A DNA stretch of 64,000 bases from Pseudactinotalea terrae (GTDB lineage: Bacteria; Actinomycetota; Actinomycetes; Actinomycetales; Beutenbergiaceae): NCBI RefSeq assembly GCF_009733845.1, contig NZ_WNXZ01000003.1, positions 496,001-560,000 on the forward strand, read 5' to 3'. Under the pieces are notes generated by a model, which ran no database searches, was not told the origin of the DNA, and worked only from the letters and a program-made list of their open reading frames with translations. Position numbers and translations under genes: made by a program. Numbering within the stretch: position 1 is the first letter of the stretch; each line of letters opens with the position of its first letter. Below are positions 1 to 9,993 of this stretch, piece by piece.

Positions 1-200
1 AGTCGCCGAAGGCTTGCAAGCAGGTGCTGCGCGCGCTTCGCAAGAGGCTCGTCGCGGACGAGCTCGCGAACAGCCCGTGGAACGAGATACAGGCAGAGTT
101 GTGGACGTTGTCAGATGCCTGGTCGGAGCGAGCGCGACGCTACGCGGCCCAGGAGCGAGGCTCGGCTGCTGGACCACGATCATCGCTAGGCTCGCGATGA
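1..200 (+). CDS. C-terminal end of an unknown protein (truncated by the window edge)
   Basis: An open frame (codons starting at base 3) enters from the left edge and stops with TGA at 198-200, giving about 65 residues. It is basic and helical-looking, with a core LANSPWNEIQAELWTLSDAW followed by an Arg-rich stretch. I do not recognise the family. It is probably a real gene because a clearly related sequence, broken by a frameshift, lies at about 9994-10290 beyond the restriction block: SPWNE, then LW-x-LSD-x-W, then R-x-R are shared in the same order. The start and N-terminal domains are outside the window. It ends about 120 bases before hsdM on the same strand. Confidence 0.55.
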   Translation, partial: SPKACKQVLRALRKRLVADELANSPWNEIQAELWTLSDAWSERARRYAAQERGSAAGPRSSLGSR

Positions 201-321
201 GTGCACGACAGGCGCTGTTCCACGTGAAAGGTCGAGCTGTCGGACCGCCCTCATAACCTAGGCACCACCGGCAGCCGCCGGATGATCAGGCGCGCCTATA
301 GCCCGCGGAGCAGGAGACAAC

Positions 322-2319
322 GTGAGTCAGCTGAGCAACTTCGTCTGGTCGATCGCTGACTTGCTCCGGGGTCCGTTCAAGCCTCACCAGTACGGCACGG
401 TCATCCTGCCGTTCACGATCCTGCGCCGCCTGGAAGCGGTGATGGCGCCGCACCGCGATGCGCTGGCTGCCGCCGTCGCCAAGTCCGAGGATCCGACCAT
501 GCGCCGCGCCCATGTGCGCCGCGCCACCGGTCTGCCCTTCTACACCACCTCCTCCTACACGCTCGCGACCGCACTGGAGGACCCGGACAACCTCGCCGCG
601 AACCTCGTCGACTACGTCAACGGGTTCTCCGATGAAGTCGACGTGTTCAAGCACTTCGACTTCGAGGCCCGCATCCACCAGCTTGATGCCGTTGATCGCC
701 TCATCCCGGTCACGCAGGGATTCGCCGCCGCACCGCTATCGACCGACGATGTCGACAACGCCGGCATGGGCGACCTGTTCGAGCACCTGATCTTCAAGGA
801 CTTTGAGGCCTCCAACGCCGAGGCCGGCGACTTCTACACCCCGCGCGATGCCATCCGCCTGCTCGTGGACCTGGTCTTCGCCGAGGACACCGCAGCGCTC
901 GCCACCCCGGGAATCACCCGTTCCGTCTACGACCCGGCCGCCGGCACCGGCGGCATGCTCTCGGTCGCCGAGGAGCACTTGCACGAGCTGAATCCGAAGG
1001 CGAATCTGGCGCTGTTCGCGCAGGAGATCAACCCGTCCTCCTACGCGATCGCGAAGTCCGACATGCTGATCAAGGGCCAGGACATCGCCAACGTCCGCCT
1101 CGGTGACACCCTCGCCGAGGACCTGTTCGCCGGTGACACCTTCGACTTCGTCCTGTCCAACCCGCCGTACGGCGTGGACTGGAAGGCCTCAGAGAAGGCG
1201 GTCCGTGCCGAGCACGCGCGCGGCACGAACGGGCGCTTCGGCCCTGGGCTGCCGAGTGTGGGCGACGGCTCGATGCTCTTCCTCCTGCACGTGATCGCCA
1301 AGCTCCGCCCGGTCGACGCCCGCGGCAACGGCGGCCGCGGCGGCATCGTCCTCAACGGCTCACCGCTGTTCAACGGCGGGGCGGGCTCGGGTCCGAGCAA
1401 CATCCGCGGGTACCTGCTGGAGAACGATCTCGTCGACGCGATCGTCGCGCTCCCGAACGACATGTTCTACAACACCGGCATCGCTACCTACCTGTGGATC
1501 CTCGACAACTCCAAGCAGCCCGAGCGTCGCGGCAAGGTCCAGCTCGTCGACGCCACCAAGCTCGGCACCAAGATGCGTAAGTCGCTCGGCTCCAAGCGTG
1601 TCGAGATCTCCGCCTCTGATCGCGATCTCATCGTGCGTACCTATGACCATTTCGACGGCGGAGCCTCCGTTGGTGAGTCTGGTTCCGACGGCGGTGGGTC
1701 ACCTCGTTCCAAGGTCTTCGACAACCTCGACTTCGCCTACTGGTCGGTGACGATCGAACGGCCGCTGCAGCTCAACTTCCAGGTCACGCCCGAACGGCTG
1801 GAGTCGGTGACGGAGTCGAAGCCGCTCGCCAAGGTCGACGGGCTCGTCGACGCGCTTAGCTCGTTCGGCGACAAGCTGTACCTGAACCGCGAGGAGTTCC
1901 TGCGTGACGTCGGCAGGCACCTCGGCGCTGCCGGCATCGGGCTGTCGACGCCGCAGCGCAAAGCGCTGTGGCAAGCACTGGGGGAGCGCGACGAGAACGC
2001 CGACGTCTGCACGACGAAGGGTCAGCCTGAGCCCGACACCGGACTCCGTGACACCGAGGTTGTTCCCTTCGGCTGGGGCGGCCACTCGATGTCGCACGAT
2101 GCCGAGCGCGACACCATCCAGGCCTACGCCGACGCCGAGGTCCTGCCCCACGTCCCCGACGCCTGGATCGACTGGCACAAGACGAAGGTCGGCTACGAGA
2201 TCCCCTTCACCCGCCACTTCTACGAGTACGTGCCGCCGCGGTCGCTGGAGGAGATCGACGCGGATCTTGAAGCCTCGGTTGCTCGCATTCTGACTTTGCT
2301 ACGGGAGGTGGAGGCGTGA
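322..2319 (+). CDS. hsdM: Type I restriction-modification DNA methyltransferase subunit
   Basis: HsdM transfers a methyl group from S-adenosylmethionine to adenine in the bipartite site chosen by HsdS, in an HsdM2-HsdS complex. The 665-residue protein has the N-terminal helical HsdM domain (from about residue 5), the SAM-binding motif DPAAGTGGM at 204-212 and the catalytic amino-methyltransferase motif NPPY at 280-283, so it looks active. The C-terminal part (from about 450) is longer than in many HsdM proteins. The start is GTG at 322, chosen because AGGAGA lies at 312-317 and the conserved N-terminus begins there. The stop overlaps the hsdS start by 4 bases (GTGA), so the two should be translationally coupled. 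First gene of a four-gene operon. Confidence 0.95.
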   Translation: MSQLSNFVWSIADLLRGPFKPHQYGTVILPFTILRRLEAVMAPHRDALAAAVAKSEDPTMRRAHVRRATGLPFYTTSSYTLATALEDPDNLAANLVDYVNGFSDEVDVFKHFDFEARIHQLDAVDRLIPVTQGFAAAPLSTDDVDNAGMGDLFEHLIFKDFEASNAEAGDFYTPRDAIRLLVDLVFAEDTAALATPGITRSVYDPAAGTGGMLSVAEEHLHELNPKANLALFAQEINPSSYAIAKSDMLIKGQDIANVRLGDTLAEDLFAGDTFDFVLSNPPYGVDWKASEKAVRAEHARGTNGRFGPGLPSVGDGSMLFLLHVIAKLRPVDARGNGGRGGIVLNGSPLFNGGAGSGPSNIRGYLLENDLVDAIVALPNDMFYNTGIATYLWILDNSKQPERRGKVQLVDATKLGTKMRKSLGSKRVEISASDRDLIVRTYDHFDGGASVGESGSDGGGSPRSKVFDNLDFAYWSVTIERPLQLNFQVTPERLESVTESKPLAKVDGLVDALSSFGDKLYLNREEFLRDVGRHLGAAGIGLSTPQRKALWQALGERDENADVCTTKGQPEPDTGLRDTEVVPFGWGGHSMSHDAERDTIQAYADAEVLPHVPDAWIDWHKTKVGYEIPFTRHFYEYVPPRSLEEIDADLEASVARILTLLREVEA

Positions 2320-3611
2320 CTACGACGCTTCCATCTGCGTATGGCGACTACCCATCTACCTGGAACGTTTTGCCGTTGCTTGCCGTTGCGCGCGAGTCTG
2401 AGGTGGCGAACACAGACTTGCGGGAGGTCAACCTCCTGTCCCTCAGCTTCGGCCGCATCGTGCAGAAGGACATCAATAGCAGTAGTGGGCTGCTCCCTGA
2501 GTCGTTTGGCACTTACCAGATCGTGGAGCCAGGCATGACGGTCTGCCGGTTCACGGATCTCCAGAACGACCAGCGGAGCCTACGCACCGCACTGGTCGAG
2601 CAGCGCGGCATTATCACTTCCGCGTACGTCGCAGTTGACCCATTCGGCCTCGACTCGCACTACTTCGCCTACCTGATGCGGTCATACGACCTCAACAAGG
2701 TCTTCTACGCGATGGGCGGTGGTGTTCGGCAGGGGATTCGATATGACGATGTGCGGCGGCTTCCCGTGCCGGTACCGCCGATGGACGAGCAGCGGCGGAT
2801 CGCGGACTTCCTGGACGCTGAGACCGCTCAGATCGACGCCCTCATCGCCGAGCTAGAACACTTCATCAGGCAACTCGGTGAGCGCCGAAGCGCGGTAATC
2901 GAGCGTGCCGTCTTCGGGGGCATCAATAACGCCGCTACGGCTGCGCACGCGGAGCCCTGGATACTCCCTACCGTCGCGACATGGACCGTGACGCAGCTCG
3001 GCTTCGTCGCGGACACGCTCGCTGGATACGCCTTTGCAAGTGACGGGTTCACAGTGAACACGAACGACACCCGGTTGCTTCGTGGGATCAACATCAAGCC
3101 CGGGCGGACCGACTGGTCCGAGACCGTGTATTGGGACGAAGCCAACTCGCCCGTGCCCTCGGCCTATGCGCTCGCCCCCGGTGACATCGTGCTTGGCATG
3201 GATCGTCCTTTCGTCGGCGGCGGTGTCCGTGTTACGGCACTGACCGAACAGGACATCCCCGCCCTGTTACTCCAGCGAGTGATGCGCATCCGACTGGCGA
3301 ACCGTGGTTCAGTTGGGTACCTGAGGTATCTGCTGGAGACACGGTCCTTCTATGCGTACCTATCACCCATGTTCACGGGCGTCAGCGTGCCTCACATGAG
3401 TGAGTGGCAGGTGCGAAAGTTCAAGATGCCCTACCCGCCGGAGGACGAGCAGCGCCAGATCACGGATTTCTTGGATGAGAGCACCGCGAGTATTGACAGC
3501 CTGATCTCCGAAGCGAAACACAACATCGCCCTCTCGAGGGAGCGGCGTGCGGCGCTCATCACGGCAGCGGTCACCGGCCAGATCGACCTGACGAACGGGA
3601 GGGCGGCCTGA
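2316..3611 (+). CDS. hsdS: Type I restriction-modification specificity subunit
   Basis: HsdS recognises the two half-sites of the target through two target-recognition domains (TRDs) separated by helical spacers. The 431-residue sequence shows this duplicated plan. Each TRD (about 15-150 and 220-370) is followed by the conserved spacer signature: MDEQRRIADFLDAETAQID near 155 and EDEQRQITDFLDESTASID near 375. Both TRDs look intact, so recognition should be of the ordinary bipartite type; the target cannot be read from sequence. The GTG start at 2316 overlaps the hsdM stop. The gene is AT-richer than hsdM and hsdR, as is common for hsdS genes that exchange TRDs by recombination. Confidence 0.93.
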   Translation: MTTTLPSAYGDYPSTWNVLPLLAVARESEVANTDLREVNLLSLSFGRIVQKDINSSSGLLPESFGTYQIVEPGMTVCRFTDLQNDQRSLRTALVEQRGIITSAYVAVDPFGLDSHYFAYLMRSYDLNKVFYAMGGGVRQGIRYDDVRRLPVPVPPMDEQRRIADFLDAETAQIDALIAELEHFIRQLGERRSAVIERAVFGGINNAATAAHAEPWILPTVATWTVTQLGFVADTLAGYAFASDGFTVNTNDTRLLRGINIKPGRTDWSETVYWDEANSPVPSAYALAPGDIVLGMDRPFVGGGVRVTALTEQDIPALLLQRVMRIRLANRGSVGYLRYLLETRSFYAYLSPMFTGVSVPHMSEWQVRKFKMPYPPEDEQRQITDFLDESTASIDSLISEAKHNIALSRERRAALITAAVTGQIDLTNGRAA

Positions 3612-4681
3612 TGAGCCGGGAGAGAGCGCCGGAGGTTGCTCGCCGGGCTGATGCTGACGTCGCTGGCACCGTGACGACATTGTTCGAGCGGGTCTCGGCG
3701 CTGGTTGAGGAGGCGCGGCTGTCAGCGAGCCGGCAGGTGAACGCGACGCTTGTGCTACGGAACTGGCACCTTGGTCGGCTTGTCTCCGAGTCCGTCCTCG
3801 GGGACGAGCGCGGCGAGTACGGCCGGAGCGTGCTCGCGAGCTTGTCGCAGCGCTTGAAGGCCACGTACGGACCGGGCTTCGACGAGACGAACCTCCGGCG
3901 GATGGTCCAGTTCGCGCGGGAGTTCAGTGACGATCAGATTCGCGTATCGCCGATACGCGAATTGGGCTGGACCCAGATCCTCGCCCTGCTGCCGCTCAAG
4001 TCGACGGACGCCCGTGCCTTCTACGCCCAGCAGGCGGTGGAGCGCCACCTCAGCGTGAAGGAGCTGCGCGGGATCATCGAGCGGAAGGCGTACGAGCGGC
4101 GGGAGATCGCGAACTCGCAGGTCGTTCCGGGGTCGGCGGTGCCGCTCGACTCGTTCCGCGACCCGTACCTGCTCGACTTCCTGCAGCTCGGTGGCGCCTA
4201 CCAGGAACGTGACCTGGAGGCAGCGATCATCCGGGAGCTCGAGCCGTTCCTGCTCGAGGTCGGCGACGGGTGGACCTTCGTCGCCCGGCAGAAGCGCATG
4301 GTGATCGACGGCGAGGACTTCTCCCTCGACCTACTGTTCTACTCCCGCCCGCTGCGGCGACTGGTGGCCGTGGAGCTGAAGATCGGGAAGTTCAAGCCCG
4401 GCTACAAGGGCCAGCTGGAGCTCTACCTGCGCTGGCTGGACCGCTACGAGCGCCGCGAGGGCGAGGAGACCCCAATCGGTCTGATCCTGTGCACCGAGGC
4501 CAGCCGGGAACAGATCGAGCTGCTGCAGATGCACAAGGACGGCATCGCCGTCGCCGAGTACTGGACCACGCTGCCGCCCAAGGCACTGCTTGAGGAGCGG
4601 CTGCACACGATCTGGCGCGACGCGCAGGAGCGCGTCGCCCGGCGCGCCATCCAGGCGGGGGAGGAGACCAGCGGTGAGTGA
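3611..4681 (+). CDS. DUF1016 / YhcG-type PDDEXK nuclease inside the restriction operon
   Basis: A 356-residue protein with the N-terminal DUF1016 helical domain (about 20-170: RNWHLGRLV, YG followed by NLRRMVQF, LGWTQ) and a C-terminal PDDEXK fold. The likely catalytic residues are D240 (FSLDLLFY), E255 and K257 (ELK) and Q268 (GQLELYL). YhcG-like proteins often lie beside type I restriction genes and are thought to be nucleases, but their exact job is not settled. The ATG at 3611 shares one base with the hsdS stop, and the gene's end overlaps the hsdR start by 8 bases, so it is part of the same transcript. It may be an accessory nuclease of the system or a rider protein. Confidence 0.88.
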   Translation: MSRERAPEVARRADADVAGTVTTLFERVSALVEEARLSASRQVNATLVLRNWHLGRLVSESVLGDERGEYGRSVLASLSQRLKATYGPGFDETNLRRMVQFAREFSDDQIRVSPIRELGWTQILALLPLKSTDARAFYAQQAVERHLSVKELRGIIERKAYERREIANSQVVPGSAVPLDSFRDPYLLDFLQLGGAYQERDLEAAIIRELEPFLLEVGDGWTFVARQKRMVIDGEDFSLDLLFYSRPLRRLVAVELKIGKFKPGYKGQLELYLRWLDRYERREGEETPIGLILCTEASREQIELLQMHKDGIAVAEYWTTLPPKALLEERLHTIWRDAQERVARRAIQAGEETSGE

Positions 4682-7600
4682 GGCCGTCGCCGAGCAGGCA
4701 CTCGAGGTGGAGATCGCGGAGTACCTCGCCGCGCACGGGTGGCTCTACTCGCCGACCGGAGCCGGGTACGACGCCAGTCTCGCCTTGTTTCCGGAGGACG
4801 TGTTCGGCTGGCTGGAGGAGACGCAGCCGGAGGAGCTGGCGAAGGTCGTGTCGGTCGGCTCGCCGTCGGAGGCGAAGCAGCGGCGCCAGTTACTGGAGGC
4901 GTTGGCGAAGCGGCTCGAAGCCCCGTTGAAGCACGCTGGTGGCACGCTGAACGTGCTGCGTCGCCCGTTCTCGCATGTGAACGCGCACTTCTCGATGTGT
5001 CAGTTCAAGCCGGCGACGTCGCTCAACCCGAAGACCACCGCCGACTACGCGGCCGTTCGGCTGCGAGTGATGCGGCAGGTGTACTTCTCGCCGGTCAAGG
5101 GTGACAACCGTTCGATCGACCTGGTGTTCTTCGTCAACGGCATCCCGGTGGGCACGGCGGAGTTGAAGACGTTCTTCAAGCAGCATGTGCGGAGCGCGAT
5201 CGATCAGTACAAGACCGATCGCGACCCGAAGGGGCAACCGCTGCTGGGGCACGGGAACCGCGCGCTGGTGCACTTCGCCGTCGACGACGACGAGGTCTGG
5301 ATGACCACGCGCCTCGCCGGTGGCAAGACCTACTTCCTGCCCTTCAACCGCGGCAGTCTCGATGGCGGCAAGGGCAACCCGCCCAACCGGGCAGGGGTGG
5401 CGTCGTCGTACCTGTGGGAGCGGGTGCTACTGCGTGACGCGTGGTTGAACATCCTGGGTGCGCTGATGTTCGTGCGGCACGAGGAGCGCGTCGACCCGAT
5501 CAGCGGGAAGAAGGCGACGAGCTCGACGATCCTGTTCCCGCGATTCCACCAGTGGGAGGCGGTCACCGGGCTGGTCGAAGCCGCCCGCGCTGAAGGGCCC
5601 GGGTCGCGGTACCTGGTGCAGCACTCGGCCGGGTCGGGCAAGACGAACTCGATCGCGTGGACCGCCCACCGGCTCGCTCGCCTGCACGACGAGAGCAACC
5701 AGAAGGTGTTCGACACCGTCCTGGTGATCACCGACCGCACGGTGCTCGACGACCAGTTGCAGGCGGCGGTGCGGCAGATCGATGACCGCAAGGACCTGGT
5801 CGTCACCATCGACGACACCGAGGTCCGCCGTGCCGGCGGCTCGAAGTCGAAGGCGCTGGCGAAGGCGCTGACCGACAAGCGGCTGGTCGTGGTGGTGACG
5901 ATCCAGACGTTCCCGTTCGTACTGAAGGAGTTGGCCGAGAACGCGTCGCTACGTGAACACCGGTTCGCGGTCATCGTCGACGAGGCGCACACCTCGCAGA
6001 CGGGGGCGACGGCGTCGGAGGTCCGCAAGGTGCTGGCTGGTGGCGCTACGGAAGTTGCGGAAGGGGCCGAGGTGGACGCCGAGGACCTGCTGAACTCCGC
6101 CGTCGAGCAGCAGATCGCGACGATCATGACCGAGCGGGCAACGCCGTCGAACCTGTCCTACTTCGCGTTCACCGCCACACCCAAGGCCAAGACGCTCGAG
6201 CTGTTCGGCCGGCCCAACCCGGACGATCCCGAGCAGATCCCGCGGGCGTTCCACCTGTACTCGATGAAGCAGGCGATCGAGGAGGGGTTCATCCTCGACG
6301 TGCTGCGCGGCTACCAGACGTACTCGACCGCGTACGAGATCGAGCGTGCCGCTGAGCGTGGGGTGGATGCCTCCGACGGGCTCGGCGAGGACGGCGACCT
6401 GGTGGACGAGAAGGCGGCGTCGCGGGCGATCATGGAGTACGTCAAGCTGCACCCCAGCAACATCGGGCAGAAGGTGCGGATCGTCGTCGAGCACTTCCGG
6501 GCCAATGTGGCGCATCTGCTCGATGGGCACGCCAAGGCCATGGTGGTGACGTCCTCGCGCAAGGCGGCGGCGAGGTACAAGGTCGAGATCGATGCGTACC
6601 TGCGCAACATGAAGTACGACGACATGCAGACGCTGGTCGCGTTCTCGGGGTCGCTGGACGATGAGGAGTACGGGCTCGAGGGTGCGTCCGAGGCGAGCAT
6701 GAACCCGGGGCTGGGGTCGCTGGACCTGGCGGCGGAGTTCATGGCGCCGCAGTACCGGGTGATGATCGTGGCGGACAAGTTCCAGACCGGGTTCGACCAG
6801 CCGCTGCTGTGCGCGATGTACGTGGACAAGCGGCTCGACGGGATCGCCGCGGTGCAGACGTTGTCGCGACTGAACCGGACGTATCGGGCGCCGTCGGGTG
6901 AGGTGAAGGAGAAGACGTTCGTCCTGGACTTCGTCAACGACCCGCTCGAGATCCAGAACTCGTTCGAGAAGTACTTCGCCGAGGCGCGGATCGAGACGAC
7001 GACGGACCCGAACATCGTCCACGAGATCGCGGCGAAGCTCGCCGAGGCCGACATCTACGACGCCGAGGACGTGGATACGTTTTCGCACGCATGGTTTACC
7101 CGGGCGGGGCATGGGGCGCTGTCGGCGGCGATCCAGGGGCCGAAGCAGACGTTCGCGGACCTGTACGCGTCGGCGAAGAGGCGGCGCGACGTGGCCGAGG
7201 TGGAACGGCTGGAGCTGTTCCGCAAGGACGCGGGCACGTTCGTGCGGCTCTACGACTTCATGTCGCAGGTGGTCGACTATGGCAACACCGAGTTGGAGAA
7301 GCTGTCGGTGTTCCTGCGGCAACTGGTGCGGGTGATCGCGGTCGATCGGCTGACGAGCGAGGTCGATCTCAGCGACGTGGTGCTGAAGCGGGTGCGGCAG
7401 GTCGATCGCGGCGAGATGGATCTGGGGCTGACAGGGGCCGGTGTGCTGGCGCCGGTGAGCGGGGCAGGGTCCGGGGCGGCGTCACGGGATCCGAAGCTGG
7501 TGGCGCTGGACGAGATCATCCAGCACATCAACACGCTGTTCGCGGGCGATTTCGAACCGGGGACGGTGGAGGGTTTCGTGCGATCGGCTGCGGCTGAGGT

Positions 7601-7826
7601 CTCGACCGACCCGCAGGTGGTCGCGGAGATCGAGGCGAACGAGATCGACCAGTTCCGCAAGAGCCCGACAGTGCCGAACAAGGTGATCGACGCGGTTCTC
7701 GATGTTCCTGGGCTGATGGAGAAGATGACGGGGGAGGCGATCGGCAACCCCGACATCATCGCTGGGATTGCTGAGCTGGCGTATCTGCTGCACAAGCTTC
7801 AGAGCAGCGAATCGGCTGAAGGATGA
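4674..7826 (+). CDS. hsdR: Type I restriction endonuclease subunit R (motor and nuclease)
   Basis: HsdR joins the HsdM/HsdS complex, translocates DNA using ATP and cuts unmethylated DNA far from the site. The 1050-residue protein has an N-terminal PDDEXK nuclease (D149, E163 and K165 in DLVFF and AELKT), an SF2 helicase core with Walker A AGSGKT at 319-324 and DEAH at 436-439, the SAT-like FTATP motif after it, the QTLSRLNR motif in RecA domain 2 and a helical C-terminus. I chose GTG 4674 because GGGGGAGGAGA precedes it at 4657-4667 and the family N-terminus (EIAEYLAAHGW) follows. An in-frame upstream start at 4590 would add 28 low-complexity residues read over the previous gene. Last gene of the hsd operon; all motifs are intact. 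Confidence 0.95.
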   Translation: MSEAVAEQALEVEIAEYLAAHGWLYSPTGAGYDASLALFPEDVFGWLEETQPEELAKVVSVGSPSEAKQRRQLLEALAKRLEAPLKHAGGTLNVLRRPFSHVNAHFSMCQFKPATSLNPKTTADYAAVRLRVMRQVYFSPVKGDNRSIDLVFFVNGIPVGTAELKTFFKQHVRSAIDQYKTDRDPKGQPLLGHGNRALVHFAVDDDEVWMTTRLAGGKTYFLPFNRGSLDGGKGNPPNRAGVASSYLWERVLLRDAWLNILGALMFVRHEERVDPISGKKATSSTILFPRFHQWEAVTGLVEAARAEGPGSRYLVQHSAGSGKTNSIAWTAHRLARLHDESNQKVFDTVLVITDRTVLDDQLQAAVRQIDDRKDLVVTIDDTEVRRAGGSKSKALAKALTDKRLVVVVTIQTFPFVLKELAENASLREHRFAVIVDEAHTSQTGATASEVRKVLAGGATEVAEGAEVDAEDLLNSAVEQQIATIMTERATPSNLSYFAFTATPKAKTLELFGRPNPDDPEQIPRAFHLYSMKQAIEEGFILDVLRGYQTYSTAYEIERAAERGVDASDGLGEDGDLVDEKAASRAIMEYVKLHPSNIGQKVRIVVEHFRANVAHLLDGHAKAMVVTSSRKAAARYKVEIDAYLRNMKYDDMQTLVAFSGSLDDEEYGLEGASEASMNPGLGSLDLAAEFMAPQYRVMIVADKFQTGFDQPLLCAMYVDKRLDGIAAVQTLSRLNRTYRAPSGEVKEKTFVLDFVNDPLEIQNSFEKYFAEARIETTTDPNIVHEIAAKLAEADIYDAEDVDTFSHAWFTRAGHGALSAAIQGPKQTFADLYASAKRRRDVAEVERLELFRKDAGTFVRLYDFMSQVVDYGNTELEKLSVFLRQLVRVIAVDRLTSEVDLSDVVLKRVRQVDRGEMDLGLTGAGVLAPVSGAGSGAASRDPKLVALDEIIQHINTLFAGDFEPGTVEGFVRSAAAEVSTDPQVVAEIEANEIDQFRKSPTVPNKVIDAVLDVPGLMEKMTGEAIGNPDIIAGIAELAYLLHKLQSSESAEG

Positions 7827-7844
7827 CAGTGATGAAGGAGAACG

Positions 7845-9944
7845 ATGAAGGCTGTTGACTCCCACCTGCTGACCCTGCTGAAGGCGAGCAGTCAGTTCAT
7901 CGTGCCGATCTACCAGCGCCTGTACTCCTGGAACGAGGTCGAGTGCGCACAACTCTGGGCGGACATCTTGCGAGCGGGGTCGACGGCCGAGCTAGGTTCG
8001 CACTTCACCGGATCGATCGTGTACGTAGCCAAGGAACAGGCCACGAATACTTCGGCGGAGCCTGATCTGATCATCGATGGGCAACAGCGAGTGACGACCG
8101 TGACGCTGATCCTGGCAGCGCTGGCAGCCCGACTGGAGGCAATGCCCGAGGACGCGCGCGAGCCTTGGGACGGCTTCTCTCCCAGGAAGATCCGCAACCG
8201 ATACCTGCTCAACGACGACGAAGACGGCGAGCGACAGTTCAAGCTGATCCTGTCTCAGAGTGACAAGGACGCCTTGATCGCGATACTGCAGGGTGCCGAG
8301 CCGCGCGCCGACGCGGCCACCCGCGTCACCGACAACTATGAGTACTTCCGCCGGAAGCTCGAAGACCCGAGCCTGGATCTCAGTCAGGTGTGTCGCGGGC
8401 TCGACAAGCTCGTCGTCGTCGACGTCAAGCTCGAACGAGGAGTCGACAACCCGCAACTCGTCTTCGAAGCCATGAACTCGACAGGCAAGAAGTTGTCTCA
8501 GGCCGACCTGATCCGGAACTACGTGCTGATGGACTTGCCTCCCAAGCAGCAGGAGCGGCTCTACTCGGCCTTCTGGCGACCGATGGAGCTGGAGTTCGAG
8601 CATGCGGACGAGAGCCAGTTCGACCAGTTCGTCCGGCACTACGTGACCCTGAAGACCGGCGAGATCCCGCGCTTGGGCGACATCTACGACGCGTTTAAGG
8701 ACTACGCCGCGCGCTCCACCGCCGAGGGTGACACGATCGAGGCGCTCGTCATCGAGTTGCGAAACTACGCAGGCCGCTACTGCGCGATGGCGCTGGGCAA
8801 GGAACGGGATCCGCTGTTGCAGGGGGCCTTCGCTGATCTCGACCAGATCAAGGCCGACGTCGTCTATCCGTTCCTTCTGGAGGCGTACACCGACCGAGAG
8901 CTCGGAACGCTCAGCCGCGACGAGTTGCTGCAGATCGTCGAGATGGTGACCACGTACGTGTTCCGGCGTGCTGTGTGTCGGATCCCGACCAACTCGTTGA
9001 ACAAGACCTTTGCCGGCTTCAGTTCGGCTGTACGCAAGGACCGCTACGTCGAAAGCGTGGCGGCGCACTTCCTTAGTATGGGCAGCTATCGACGGTTCCC
9101 GAGCGATGCAGAGTTCGCTACTGCGCTCACCACGAGTGACCTCTACAACTTCCGCCGGCGCTCGTATTTCCTCCGGAGACTGGAGAACCACGGGCGCAAG
9201 GAGCACGTCACCATCGAGAACTACACGATCGAGCACATCCTGCCTCAGAACGAGAACCTGTCAGTGGGCTGGCGCGAAGCGCTTGGTCCGGACTGGCAGG
9301 AAGTTCAGGCGAAGTACCTTCACACCCTCGGCAACCTGACACTGACCGGCTACAACTCCGAGTACTCGGATCGCATCTTCGCTGAGAAGCGCGACATCGA
9401 GGGTGGATTCAAGGACAGTCCGCTACGACTGAACCGAGGACTAGGCCAACTCGAGACGTGGGACGCCGAGCAGATCGAGCGGCGCGCAGCACGCCTGGCG
9501 CAGGATGCGCTGGCCATCTGGGTCCGACCGGAGCTGCCATCCGAGGTGGTCGCCGAGCTCGCAGCGAAGCGAACCGAGTCGGACTTCGCTATCGAGGACC
9601 ATCCTCACCTGCTGCCTCCGGCCCGGAGGTCGCTCTTCGAGGACTTCAGCCGCGAGGTCCTGGCGTTTGACCCGGCCATCACCCGGCAGTACCTGAAGCA
9701 CTACATCGCCTTCAAGGCTGAGACCAACTTCGTCGACGTCGTGCCCCAGAAGGCGCGTTTGCGGCTGAGTCTCAACATCCCGATCGAGAGTCTGAATGAC
9801 GAGCGGGAGCTGGCATGGGACGTGAGCCGTAAGGGTCACTGGGGCAATGGGCCCACAGAGGTGGGGCTCGACGAGGCCTCCGATCTCGGCTACATTCTTG
9901 GGTTGGCTCGGCAAGCGTTTGAGTGGCAGATGGCGGAAGAGTAG
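7845..9944 (+). CDS. DUF262 / DUF1524 (GmrSD-like) protein with C-terminal DUF5655
   Basis: A 699-residue protein of the GmrS-GmrD superfamily. The N-terminal DUF262 (ParB/Srx-like nucleotidase) domain shows VPIYQRLYSW near 23-32 and the hallmark DGQQR at 78-82. The DUF1524 HNH-like nuclease region carries TIEHILPQ near 462-469 followed by LHTLGNLTLTGYNSEYSD. The last ~110 residues resemble DUF5655. Known relatives include type IV restriction enzymes that attack modified phage DNA, so an anti-phage role is likely but its modification target is unknown. It starts 18 bases after hsdR with GAAGGAGAACG ahead of ATG 7845, so it may be read from the hsd transcript, which would let one locus restrict both unmodified and modified DNA. 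Confidence 0.88.
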   Translation: MKAVDSHLLTLLKASSQFIVPIYQRLYSWNEVECAQLWADILRAGSTAELGSHFTGSIVYVAKEQATNTSAEPDLIIDGQQRVTTVTLILAALAARLEAMPEDAREPWDGFSPRKIRNRYLLNDDEDGERQFKLILSQSDKDALIAILQGAEPRADAATRVTDNYEYFRRKLEDPSLDLSQVCRGLDKLVVVDVKLERGVDNPQLVFEAMNSTGKKLSQADLIRNYVLMDLPPKQQERLYSAFWRPMELEFEHADESQFDQFVRHYVTLKTGEIPRLGDIYDAFKDYAARSTAEGDTIEALVIELRNYAGRYCAMALGKERDPLLQGAFADLDQIKADVVYPFLLEAYTDRELGTLSRDELLQIVEMVTTYVFRRAVCRIPTNSLNKTFAGFSSAVRKDRYVESVAAHFLSMGSYRRFPSDAEFATALTTSDLYNFRRRSYFLRRLENHGRKEHVTIENYTIEHILPQNENLSVGWREALGPDWQEVQAKYLHTLGNLTLTGYNSEYSDRIFAEKRDIEGGFKDSPLRLNRGLGQLETWDAEQIERRAARLAQDALAIWVRPELPSEVVAELAAKRTESDFAIEDHPHLLPPARRSLFEDFSREVLAFDPAITRQYLKHYIAFKAETNFVDVVPQKARLRLSLNIPIESLNDERELAWDVSRKGHWGNGPTEVGLDEASDLGYILGLARQAFEWQMAEE

Positions 9945-9993
9945 ACGTCAGCCGGCCCCAGGCTGACCACGAGCTCAACTCTCGGCCCCAGCC

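Noticed and set aside
5949-7322. A 457-residue open frame on the - strand inside hsdR
   Set aside because: It is antisense to a gene with intact motifs, is Arg/His/Leu-rich as expected for a GC-rich shadow frame, and has no domain.
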